Shown: positions 25,415-33,010 of the stretch, one piece after another
How positions within the stretch are numbered: the stretch's first letter is position 1
How the letters are laid out: every line of letters starts with the position of its first letter
Source: Clostridiales bacterium
GTDB taxonomy: Bacteria; Bacteroidota; Bacteroidia; Bacteroidales; Muribaculaceae
Reading direction: 5' to 3'
Assembly (NCBI GenBank): GCA_023666645.1
Contig: JAMPBP010000001.1
Coordinates: forward strand, 432,531 to 478,320
DNA: 45,790 nt
Made by a program: the position numbers and the translations under genes
The notes under the pieces: model-generated
What the model was told of the DNA's origin: nothing
Databases searched by the model: none
What the model saw: only the letters and a program-made list of their open reading frames with translations

Positions 25415-25433
25415 CCTTTGAATTTATCAAAGG
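25415..25433. promoter_or_regulatory. Inverted repeat, candidate Lrp operator
   Basis: CCTTTGA (25415-25421), a 5-nt spacer and TCAAAGG (25427-25433) form a perfect 7-bp inverted repeat. It overlaps the candidate -7 box TACCTTTG (minus strand 25435-25428), 39 nt upstream of the regulator's start codon. Size and symmetry suit a dimeric regulator such as Lrp/AsnC. Confidence 0.5.
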
Positions 25434-25439
25434 TATGTA

Positions 25440-25469
25440 CAAAATTACATAAAAAAAGCAATCACTCAA
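25440..25469 (-). promoter_or_regulatory. Candidate promoter of the lrp-mur-ddl operon
   Basis: On the minus strand TTG at 25469-25467, 19 nt, TAATTTTG at 25447-25440. The -33 element lies in the stem of the trpS terminator. A second possible -7 box is at 25435-25428. Confidence 0.45.
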
Positions 25470-25500
25470 AAACAACGCTGTTGTTTTGAGTGATTTTTTT
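25451..25500. terminator. Bidirectional terminator after trpS
   Basis: aatcactc...aacaac (25460-25476) pairs with gttgttttgagtgatt (25480-25495) with one bulged base, flanked by seven A on the left and seven T on the right, so it can act on both strands. It ends the trpS transcript. Confidence 0.8.
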
Positions 25501-25520
25501 AGGTTTTTTATTTTTCAACT

Positions 25521-26615
25521 TTACTTTCGGGATGTGCTGTACTTAGCCACTTGCTCCTTTATAAAGTCGGGATCGTTGAAATAGTCGATTTTCATGGCGC
25601 GACGCACTTCCTCAAGCGTCTCGCCGGCGGCACGGCGTGCCTCTATGGAGCCTTGATGCAAGATCTCGCACACCTCGGGAATACGTTGCTCGTAGTAGGC
25701 GCGGCGCTCGCGTATGGGGTCAAGTTCCTCCTGCAGAATATTGATGAGCAGCTTTTTGACAGTACCATCCCCTACACCGCCACGGGTGTAGTGTTCCTTG
25801 AGGGCATCGAGCGATTCATACTCAGGGAGATACTTGGCAAAATGCTCCGGACGGCTGAAGGCGTCCAGATAGATGAACGGACAGTTTCCCTCGAGATGAC
25901 CGGGATCATCGATATTCAGGTGAAGAGGGTCGGTATACATGCTCTTCACTTTCTTTGCCACCTCCTTGGGAGTGTCACTCAGATAGATGCAGTTGCCGAG
26001 CGACTTGGACATCTTGGCCTTGCCATCGGTACCGGGCAGACGCATGCACACACAGTTGTCGGGGAGTACGATCTCAGGCTCCACGAGTGTGTCGCCATAT
26101 ATGTTGTTGAATCGTGCCACAATCTCACGGGTGAGCTCAATCATAGGCGCCTGATCCTCGCCCACGGGAACAGTGGTAGCCTTGAAAGCGGTGATATCGC
26201 TCGCCTGGCTCACGGGGTAGCAGAAGAATCCCACCGGAATAGACTGTTCAAAGTTACGCATCTTTATCTCGGTTTTCACCGTGGGATTACGCTGCACGCG
26301 CGATACGGTTACAAGGTTCATGTAGTAGAAGGCGAGCTCGGCAAGCTCGGGCACCTGCGATTGTATGAATATTGTGGTCTTGGTGGGGTCTATGCCTACC
26401 GAAAGGTAGTCGAGGGCAACCTCAATGACATTCTGACGCACTTTCTCAGGATTATCGGCATTATCAGTAAGAGCCTGAGCATCGGCAATCATGACATATA
26501 TTTTGTCGAAAGAGCCCGAATTCTGCAACTCGACACGACGTCGCAAGGACCCGACATAGTGTCCCAGATGAAGTTTTCCTGTAGGACGGTCGCCCGTCAA
26601 AATGATTTTTTCCAT
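25521..26615 (-). CDS. trpS: Tryptophan--tRNA ligase
   Basis: Class I aminoacyl-tRNA synthetase charging tRNA-Trp. The 364-aa protein has the HIGH-type signature in [17 protein letters not shown] and the KMSKS loop in [11 protein letters not shown], with the conserved FIQSQVPEL and [16 protein letters not shown] segments. Length is normal. The ATG at 26615 fits the family start ([13 protein letters not shown]); an in-frame ATG at 26630 would add five residues. It lies 74 nt downstream of the histidine kinase gene on the same strand; no clear promoter is seen in the gap. Confidence 0.97.
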   Translation of the reverse strand: MEKIILTGDRPTGKLHLGHYVGSLRRRVELQNSGSFDKIYVMIADAQALTDNADNPEKVRQNVIEVALDYLSVGIDPTKTTIFIQSQVPELAELAFYYMNLVTVSRVQRNPTVKTEIKMRNFEQSIPVGFFCYPVSQASDITAFKATTVPVGEDQAPMIELTREIVARFNNIYGDTLVEPEIVLPDNCVCMRLPGTDGKAKMSKSLGNCIYLSDTPKEVAKKVKSMYTDPLHLNIDDPGHLEGNCPFIYLDAFSRPEHFAKYLPEYESLDALKEHYTRGGVGDGTVKKLLINILQEELDPIRERRAYYEQRIPEVCEILHQGSIEARRAAGETLEEVRRAMKIDYFNDPDFIKEQVAKYSTSRK

Positions 26616-26689
26616 AGTTTTCAAAAGCATTCACCACTGTCGTGGAAAGCCTTAATTATCAGTTTTTAATTATAAATTTCCAAAAAATG

Positions 26690-28783
26690 TCACTTGGTCG
26701 AAATCGTGAAGATGAATCGAGCACCGGGGCCTTTGTAATCAGTATCTACTCTCACGGTACCGTTGAGCAAAGTAGCGACGAGTCGGCTCACCGACAATCC
26801 CAGTCCTATGCCTTGCGAGAAGCGGTTGAGTTTTTCAAACCGGTCAAAAATCACCTCTTCCTTCCCTCGCGGAATGCCTATGCCGGTGTCGGTGACTGTA
26901 AACTTGTAAATTAGGCCATCTTCTTCAAGACAACCGTCGATTGTAATCGAGCCGCTGTCGGTAAATTTGGCAGCGTTGGAGAGCAGATTGAGAAGCACCT
27001 GACACACACGCTTGCTGTCAGTATTGATCAGCTCGTTATAGTCGGGGGTGATGTTGTTGATGAGTTTGACTCCCGGTTTGACACTGCTTCGCACCGAGTC
27101 GATGGCTATTGCGGCAACCGACCCCATGACAGTGGGGCGGCGGTCAATCTTCATTGTCTTCTTATCGATCGACGCCAGGTCGAGCACATCGTTGACCAGC
27201 ATGAGAAGCATGTCGGTGCTCTGTTTGATTACATTGGCAAAGCGGTTGAGATATGGACGTTTACCGGCATCAGCACAGTCGACAATGAGCTGTGAGTATT
27301 CCACGATGGCATTCAGGGGGGTTGACACCTCGTGGCTCATGTTGTTGATGAATTCCTCCTTCTGTCGGTCGGCGGCCTTCACCCGCTCACCTATGCGTAT
27401 GATATCGGCCTGGGTACGACGCAATGAATCACTCTCCTCCTTAAGTTTCTCGTTGGCCGATGCCAGCTCGAGATTCAATCTCTTAGTGCGCCGCTTGGAT
27501 TTCACTTGCAGGAGAACAAGAACAAGCAGTAAGATAATTAGAGCACTGCACACAATTGCTCCGTTGCGGTACACCCTGCGCTCTGCGCTATGGCGATTTT
27601 CCTCGGCAATCGCCGCTGCTTGCTTCACAGTATTGCGGTCATATATCTTTTGCAATGCTTTCAGCAGATCTGACCTCAAGAGCAATGTCTCGCTTTCGTC
27701 CATCTGGCGCAAACCTTGCATGGCATCAAACATCACATCCCGGTTATCGGTTCTTTCGCCACAGGTGTAGAGCATGTTAAGGAGTTTGCGTCTCACATAT
27801 GGAAGAATCGAGTGATCGTTCTGGGCCAGTTCCCGCTGTATGAGCGGAATCATATCGTCATATCGTTCCTGCGACAGATAAAAATAAATGTCGGGACGCC
27901 TGGCGTTGAGAAAGTCATTCAATGCATTGGGGTCGGACCATGCACACTCCCTCGCCTCCAGATAAAGACTTTGCACCTCCTCTGGGGAAATTATGTCGGC
28001 ATTACCCAACAGGCGCCTATAAATACTATATTTCAGATAGTTGAAATTACGGTACGGACGACCATTATCGGCCATTGCAATTTTCAGCGAGTCGACATAT
28101 TTCATGAGATAGCGGTCGATAGCCGTTCCCTTCTCTTTATTACCCATAGCCGTAATTGTCGAAGCTACCTGCGAGAGATACAGCATCTTAAGATCATCAA
28201 CCGGATATGGGAGTGCATGTATCATCACGTCAAGACTGTCAAGATATTCCGACAGCAGGTTGGAAGATGGAACCTGCTCGATGAAAGTGCATATGGCGAA
28301 TAGAACCTTGATACGGGTGTGCGGATTAATTTCATCATTCTCTTCGGCAAGAGTCAGAAGGCTCTTGATACGTTCCTGGCATAAAGCATCGCTGTCCGAC
28401 TGCACGGCGGCACGCTTGCGTAGAATCTCCATGTAGAGAATCGACGAGGCTTTCTCGCGCACATTGGGAAGTTTTTCGGCCATCCTGATATATGACTCAA
28501 CGATTGAGTCGTTGGGCACACTATTGGCAGCCAGGCGCCGCAGTATCTCAAGCTGCACAGGCACATTGCCCATACGGTTGGCAAGCGAAAGGGCCAACAT
28601 TCCATGTGACTTCACATTGCCGGTATTGGAAGCGTCCAACAGGTTCAGGCTTATGTCAGCACTGTCCTCAAGCGAGGTAGCATTGTCCAGTTCATGGTGA
28701 AGACTGTCCATAAGCGATTTATTGAAGCCATAGGCAACCTGCATGAGGCCAAGAATGAGTATGAAGGATAGAAGTCGTTTCAT
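26690..28783 (-). CDS. TPR-type sensor histidine kinase without a receiver domain
   Basis: A 697-aa membrane histidine kinase. It has a signal peptide (to about residue 19), a periplasmic helical region of about 380 residues resembling TPR repeats, one membrane helix (GAIVCSALIILLLVLVLLQV, near 410), a coiled coil, a HisKA domain with the phosphorylated His484 in NNMSHEVSTPLNAI, and a HATPase domain with the N box LLSNAAKF, DTGIGIP and GIGLGLSVS. It lacks receiver and DNA-binding domains, and no response regulator is next to it, so its partner is elsewhere. A promoter-like sequence lies just upstream. Confidence 0.93.
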   Translation of the reverse strand: MKRLLSFILILGLMQVAYGFNKSLMDSLHHELDNATSLEDSADISLNLLDASNTGNVKSHGMLALSLANRMGNVPVQLEILRRLAANSVPNDSIVESYIRMAEKLPNVREKASSILYMEILRKRAAVQSDSDALCQERIKSLLTLAEENDEINPHTRIKVLFAICTFIEQVPSSNLLSEYLDSLDVMIHALPYPVDDLKMLYLSQVASTITAMGNKEKGTAIDRYLMKYVDSLKIAMADNGRPYRNFNYLKYSIYRRLLGNADIISPEEVQSLYLEARECAWSDPNALNDFLNARRPDIYFYLSQERYDDMIPLIQRELAQNDHSILPYVRRKLLNMLYTCGERTDNRDVMFDAMQGLRQMDESETLLLRSDLLKALQKIYDRNTVKQAAAIAEENRHSAERRVYRNGAIVCSALIILLLVLVLLQVKSKRRTKRLNLELASANEKLKEESDSLRRTQADIIRIGERVKAADRQKEEFINNMSHEVSTPLNAIVEYSQLIVDCADAGKRPYLNRFANVIKQSTDMLLMLVNDVLDLASIDKKTMKIDRRPTVMGSVAAIAIDSVRSSVKPGVKLINNITPDYNELINTDSKRVCQVLLNLLSNAAKFTDSGSITIDGCLEEDGLIYKFTVTDTGIGIPRGKEEVIFDRFEKLNRFSQGIGLGLSVSRLVATLLNGTVRVDTDYKGPGARFIFTISTK

Positions 28784-28802
28784 CTGATTGGTGATTATAA
28801 GA

Positions 28803-28834
28803 CAAAGGTAATGAAATTATCAATATAGCACCAA
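28803..28834 (-). promoter_or_regulatory. Predicted promoter of the histidine kinase gene
   Basis: On the minus strand TTG at 28834-28832, 21 nt, TACCTTTG at 28810-28803, 20 nt before the start codon. Confidence 0.55.
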
Positions 28835-28859
28835 AAAAAATAGTTCCATTGCTCCACCA

Positions 28860-30026
28860 TCAAACCTTGATGAGGATTCTGTAGCGCTGGAGCAGATAGC
28901 CTGGGATCCAGTTCAGCAGCACGAACAGGATTGCCCAGATGCAGGAGGCGAGCTGAGGGTCATGTCCCGTGAGGGGATCGAGCACCGAGAAGTAGAACAC
29001 CCCCTTCAGGCTGGTCATTCCTCCGGGCACCGCATCATAGGGCACCTGCACCGCCCCAAAAATCACTGCCAGAATCATACTCTGTATGTAGAGGTACAAT
29101 GGGTTCAAACCGAAAGCCTGAAAGAAGCGGCTCCAGGCAGTCCATCTCTTCACATCGAGTATCCATATGAGCAATGCCAATAGCAATGCTGAAAGTCCGC
29201 AACATGTAAGGACAAATGTAGGTGACCACAGCTTCTTGCTTATAGGGAGGGCATAACTCAGTAATAACCCAATGAATGTGAGCACAGTACCCAGGATAAA
29301 CAACCGGTTCATGCGTCGCATGTTGTCGGTAGCCCCGCATATCATCGCGCCACATAAGAAACCGATGAGCACATGGGCCACCGATGGCAAGGTGGCGAGC
29401 AGTCCCTCGGGATCGAAGCATAGCGGGGTATCGAAGGCATAGTCGACATACATGTGTCCGGGCGAAAGCACCGCGCGGTCAAAACGCGCCACTATGTTAT
29501 CATCGCTGTAGTCATAGCCATGCCCCACTGTGAGTATTACTGCATATATCACGAGTAGCCCGGCGGCAATCCATGCTATGGACCGCCGGCCGGCAACCAG
29601 GGCTATCGTGGCTCCGAGTCCATAGCTCAGCGCCAGGCGTTGGAGCACACCGAGCAACCTCAGATTCTCCAGTGAAGCAGCCTCTGTCCACTCCTTGCCG
29701 CCGGCCAGCCACCCATACATCATGGAGCCAAACCATGTGAGCAGCAATCCGATGGCGAAGATCACAACCGTGCGTCTCACCAGATGGGCGAGCACGCTCC
29801 CCGACGGTCGGAAGTCATACTTGCGCAGCGACATATAGGTCGACACACCCATTATGAACATGAAAAAGGGGAAAACCAGGTCGGTAGGCGTGAGTCCGGT
29901 CCACTCGGCATGGCACAATGGCGCGTAGGCCCTTGACCAACTGCCGGCATTGTTCACGAGAATCATTCCGGCGATGGTGATTCCGCGCATTATATCGAGT
30001 GACAGAAGTCGTTTTGAAGCAGTCAT
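28860..30026 (-). CDS. DUF5009 / heparan-alpha-glucosaminide N-acetyltransferase-like membrane protein
   Basis: A polytopic membrane protein of 388 aa with about ten hydrophobic segments. The N-terminus RLLSLDIMRGITIAGMILVNN and the TDLVFPFFMFIMGVS segment are the signature of the DUF5009/HGSNAT/NagX group, whose eukaryotic member transfers acetyl groups across a membrane to glucosamine. A role acetylating amino sugars of the envelope or of scavenged glycans is inference. It is the last gene of a run with the SpoIID lipoprotein (23-nt gap) and the C1 peptidase. Confidence 0.85.
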   Translation of the reverse strand: MTASKRLLSLDIMRGITIAGMILVNNAGSWSRAYAPLCHAEWTGLTPTDLVFPFFMFIMGVSTYMSLRKYDFRPSGSVLAHLVRRTVVIFAIGLLLTWFGSMMYGWLAGGKEWTEAASLENLRLLGVLQRLALSYGLGATIALVAGRRSIAWIAAGLLVIYAVILTVGHGYDYSDDNIVARFDRAVLSPGHMYVDYAFDTPLCFDPEGLLATLPSVAHVLIGFLCGAMICGATDNMRRMNRLFILGTVLTFIGLLLSYALPISKKLWSPTFVLTCCGLSALLLALLIWILDVKRWTAWSRFFQAFGLNPLYLYIQSMILAVIFGAVQVPYDAVPGGMTSLKGVFYFSVLDPLTGHDPQLASCIWAILFVLLNWIPGYLLQRYRILIKV

Positions 30027-30049
30027 TATTCAGAGTGTTCTCACATAGG

Positions 30050-31387
30050 TTACCAAAGAGTAGCCAGTGTCGTTGATGGGAAGTAATGTTCAAGAATATC
30101 GTTATAGTCGTGTCCTTTTGCGGCCATCATAGCCGCCCCTATCTGGCACATGCCAACTCCATGCCCCCAACCGGCCCCGTTGATTGTCACGGTGGCCTGT
30201 GGGCCTTGGCCGTCAATATGAGGCACTATTGCCGAACTGTACAGATGGCTTGGTGAGAGCACACGCCTTATCTCCAGCTCCTTGCCAATGGTCAGCGTGT
30301 CACGGCTTCCCACTATCCTCATTCGTGACACACGTCCCGATGAGCCACGCTCCAGGGGCTGTAAATCCACTATGTAGCCAATGTCACGGCCGAGCTTCGA
30401 TTCCACCAGCCGGCCGAGTTCACCGGCTGTATAGGTGACGTGCCAACGGTAATAATCGGTCGTGGCACGGTCGTAGCTGTTCAGCAACGATGCCAGCACC
30501 TCTGTATCGGGCGACTGACAATAGACCTCGGGCGACGACATGATCCATTGTGTGGCAGTGTCGTTGTCGTGAAGGTTGGGGAGCGAAAAATTGGCAGAAG
30601 CGTCACGCAGACCCTGAAGATAATCATGAGGTGTCGGTTCCCAACAATACTGGAATTCCTCAGTGGCACCACCGCAGCATTTTGAGAAACGGGCATCACA
30701 TACATTGCCTTCTTGGTCGACAATAACAATTCCTCGGGTTTCCCTGACGGCATCCACTACTTCCGCCTCAGCGGCGGTCATACGCGTCACTCCTTGATAA
30801 CGCTGACAATGGTCATCAGCACAGACATCAAATAGTGAGTGGTCATCGCGGTCATACCATACAACAACTTCGTCAGGAGCGACAATACGCGTTTCACGTG
30901 TATGTCTCTTTGCGAGCTGACGCATGAGCCAGGAGCGGGAGGCTATGGCGTGGGCAAGCAGAAGTTGTCGGGGGGCGGCGGCGCTCATCTCCGATGATAT
31001 GACACTCTCGAGATAACTCTCCAGGTCGATATCGTTGATAAGCGTAAGCGTGGAATCGGAATCATGGACCACACGCATCGAGCCCTTGAATCGCTGGTTC
31101 TCGCGTTGCTGCCAGTGGAAACCGATGCCTATGGTGACATCGGCAACCTCAAAGGTTGTCCCTTCGGCTGAGGGTGTTATCAGGAGCGAGTCAACGAAAT
31201 CGGCTGAACCTATACGGTATATTTTCAGAGGCTTGCCATCGCCCGACATCTCGGTAAGATGCAGCGAATCCACACCCTGCACTATGCCCACATGTATAAG
31301 CGGGACATCGTGACCGGGTGTGGTGGTGGTGACGCTATTGCATGCTGCGAGCAATGCAAGCGGCAAAAGTAGTGATATGAATTTCAA
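30050..31387 (-). CDS. SpoIID/LytB-domain lipoprotein
   Basis: A 445-aa predicted lipoprotein (lipobox LALLAAC, Cys at residue 16). The SpoIID domain covers about 110-445: YLESVISSEMSAAAPRQLLLAHAIASRSW at its start, with a glutamate in the position of the lytic transglycosylase acid, and GWGHGVGMCQIGAAMMAAKGHDY at its end. SpoIID cleaves peptidoglycan strands lacking stem peptides in spore formers; Bacteroidales do not sporulate, so here a wall-remodelling role in the periplasm is likely. It is 24 nt after the C1 peptidase gene. Confidence 0.9.
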   Translation of the reverse strand: MKFISLLLPLALLAACNSVTTTTPGHDVPLIHVGIVQGVDSLHLTEMSGDGKPLKIYRIGSADFVDSLLITPSAEGTTFEVADVTIGIGFHWQQRENQRFKGSMRVVHDSDSTLTLINDIDLESYLESVISSEMSAAAPRQLLLAHAIASRSWLMRQLAKRHTRETRIVAPDEVVVWYDRDDHSLFDVCADDHCQRYQGVTRMTAAEAEVVDAVRETRGIVIVDQEGNVCDARFSKCCGGATEEFQYCWEPTPHDYLQGLRDASANFSLPNLHDNDTATQWIMSSPEVYCQSPDTEVLASLLNSYDRATTDYYRWHVTYTAGELGRLVESKLGRDIGYIVDLQPLERGSSGRVSRMRIVGSRDTLTIGKELEIRRVLSPSHLYSSAIVPHIDGQGPQATVTINGAGWGHGVGMCQIGAAMMAAKGHDYNDILEHYFPSTTLATLW

Positions 31388-31411
31388 TGAAATGTACTGT
31401 TAGAGGGGGGA

Positions 31412-32815
31412 TTAGAACATCGGATCCCATGGCGGCAGCATGATGGGCTGCTGTTTGGTGAGCTCAAGGGTAGCGGCGGGTATGTACTTCTTGTTGACCA
31501 CAAGACGGAACAGATACTCATCGAGCCAGCGGTCGGTGATCACGAGGTGCCCGTTGTTGGGGCCGTCACCCCAGCTGTTCTCCACAAGCCATTTGGTGGG
31601 TTTCCCTGTAGCGGGGTCGATATCGACAGCTACGAGCGTCATGGCATGGGTGGAGCCGCTGGCACCGGTCTGTATACGCTGTTTCTTATCCATGCCAAAG
31701 GTGGTACCCAGCAGCTCATCATAGTCATAGTTGTCAAGGTCGAGCTTACCGCTGGTACGGTCGATGAATTTGTTCACATCACAGCTCATGTACATCATCG
31801 CCGAGTCCTTGATCGACTCGATGGCCATAGCCTTCAGCTCCTCCATGGGGAGATTGAGGTATCGCCAGTTGTGACCGTCATAGCTGTGGCGGTACAGGTC
31901 AATCTCATATAGCTTGTGGTAGGGACGGCTCGGATCATTCATGAACATCACGTAGTCGTCCTGGAGATTGTTGCCGATGAACTCATTGTAGAATTCCACC
32001 GGAGTGAACTCCCTGCTCCACTCCACGCCACCATTGGAATCACGCTTTGTATAGGTGAACTTCCGGGGCGGGTTGCCATAGGCAAGAGCAAGCAGACGAT
32101 AGGTCTCCCCAAGCATTTCTTCCTTGCGTTGATCTACAGCTTTCTTCTTGGCTCCATGGGCTACCATGTCGCGCAACTCCATACCCCACTCCTTGAGTTT
32201 CCACCCCAGGAGCTGGGAGAAACGTGAGGTGTGATTGCTTATGTAGGTCTCAGGCATGGCATAATCGGGCACCACGCCATATTTCGACAGATTGTCAGAG
32301 ATTCCTGTATATTGGCCACCGTCACTGAGCGCGTTCTTGAAAATCCACTGCACCCGGCGGTCATCGATGTCATCACCGGCGGTATCGATGATCGACTGCA
32401 GGAAGAGGTTGCTCTTCTCCAGCTGGTCAAAGAAAAAATTGTAGGCCTGCGACAATTTCAGACTGTTGATATCGTCATTGTTCTTGATAGCCTGTGAGCG
32501 CAACACATTGAGACCGGTGAACAGCCAGCAGCGACCCGAGCTCAGCTGGTTGGTGATACCTACCGATGGAACACGGTAAGTGAAATTGTTGTCAAAGTTG
32601 GCACGATTATCAGCCGAGGCAGCCAATGTATTTATATCGGCAGCGTTGAGCGCATTATGTATGGCTCTGTCAGCCGCTGTGGGGTTGTAGCTTTGTTGCA
32701 AGCATTGCATCATGGCGGCGTCGATGCCGCCCGACTGGGGAGAGTTGCCCAGCATAGTGGCCGACATAGCTGTTGCAAGAGCTACGGCAGTCGATAGTCG
32801 ATAAATGGATCTCAT
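31412..32815 (-). CDS. Exported C1-family aminopeptidase C (bleomycin hydrolase type)
   Basis: A papain-fold cysteine peptidase of the PepC/bleomycin hydrolase group, 467 aa. The triad is visible: Cys96 in LSSGRCWLFTG (with Gln90 for the oxyanion hole), His390 in GSTHAMTLVAVD and Asn413 in LVENSWGD. Unlike the cytosolic relatives it begins with a hydrophobic signal-like segment (about residues 8-23), so a periplasmic location is predicted. It heads a run with the SpoIID lipoprotein and DUF5009 protein and has a promoter-like sequence upstream. Confidence 0.92.
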   Translation of the reverse strand: MRSIYRLSTAVALATAMSATMLGNSPQSGGIDAAMMQCLQQSYNPTAADRAIHNALNAADINTLAASADNRANFDNNFTYRVPSVGITNQLSSGRCWLFTGLNVLRSQAIKNNDDINSLKLSQAYNFFFDQLEKSNLFLQSIIDTAGDDIDDRRVQWIFKNALSDGGQYTGISDNLSKYGVVPDYAMPETYISNHTSRFSQLLGWKLKEWGMELRDMVAHGAKKKAVDQRKEEMLGETYRLLALAYGNPPRKFTYTKRDSNGGVEWSREFTPVEFYNEFIGNNLQDDYVMFMNDPSRPYHKLYEIDLYRHSYDGHNWRYLNLPMEELKAMAIESIKDSAMMYMSCDVNKFIDRTSGKLDLDNYDYDELLGTTFGMDKKQRIQTGASGSTHAMTLVAVDIDPATGKPTKWLVENSWGDGPNNGHLVITDRWLDEYLFRLVVNKKYIPAATLELTKQQPIMLPPWDPMF

Positions 32816-32843
32816 GGGATAATGTGGTTTAAAATTATGGCTA

Positions 32844-32874
32844 TAAAGGTAAGAGGAATTTTTGAGATTTTCAA
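32844..32874 (-). promoter_or_regulatory. Predicted promoter of the C1 peptidase operon
   Basis: On the minus strand TTG at 32874-32872, 20 nt, TACCTTTA at 32851-32844 (one base off TAnnTTTG), 28 nt before the start codon. Confidence 0.5.
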
Positions 32875-32951
32875 GTTTTTTCTGTAGCCGGAGCCTATCC
32901 CGGCAACCATGCCGGCCTGTTGGTGCCTATCCAACCACCGCGGCTTCAACC

Positions 32952-32984
32952 ACAAAAAGGGGGAAGCCGCATGGCCTCCCCCCT
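32952..32984 (-). terminator. Terminator of the sus-like operon
   Basis: On the minus strand gggggaggcc, atgc, ggcttccccc form a 10-bp stem with one G-T pair, followed by five T. It lies 27 nt after the last gene of the operon. Confidence 0.85.
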
Positions 32985-33010
32985 TCTTTGGGATTGTATC
33001 GTTCTGTTGA

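Noticed and set aside
25551-26669. 372-codon open frame opposite trpS
   Set aside because: It is the antisense of a certain gene; its translation has no recognisable motif. Biased codon use in trpS explains the lack of stops.
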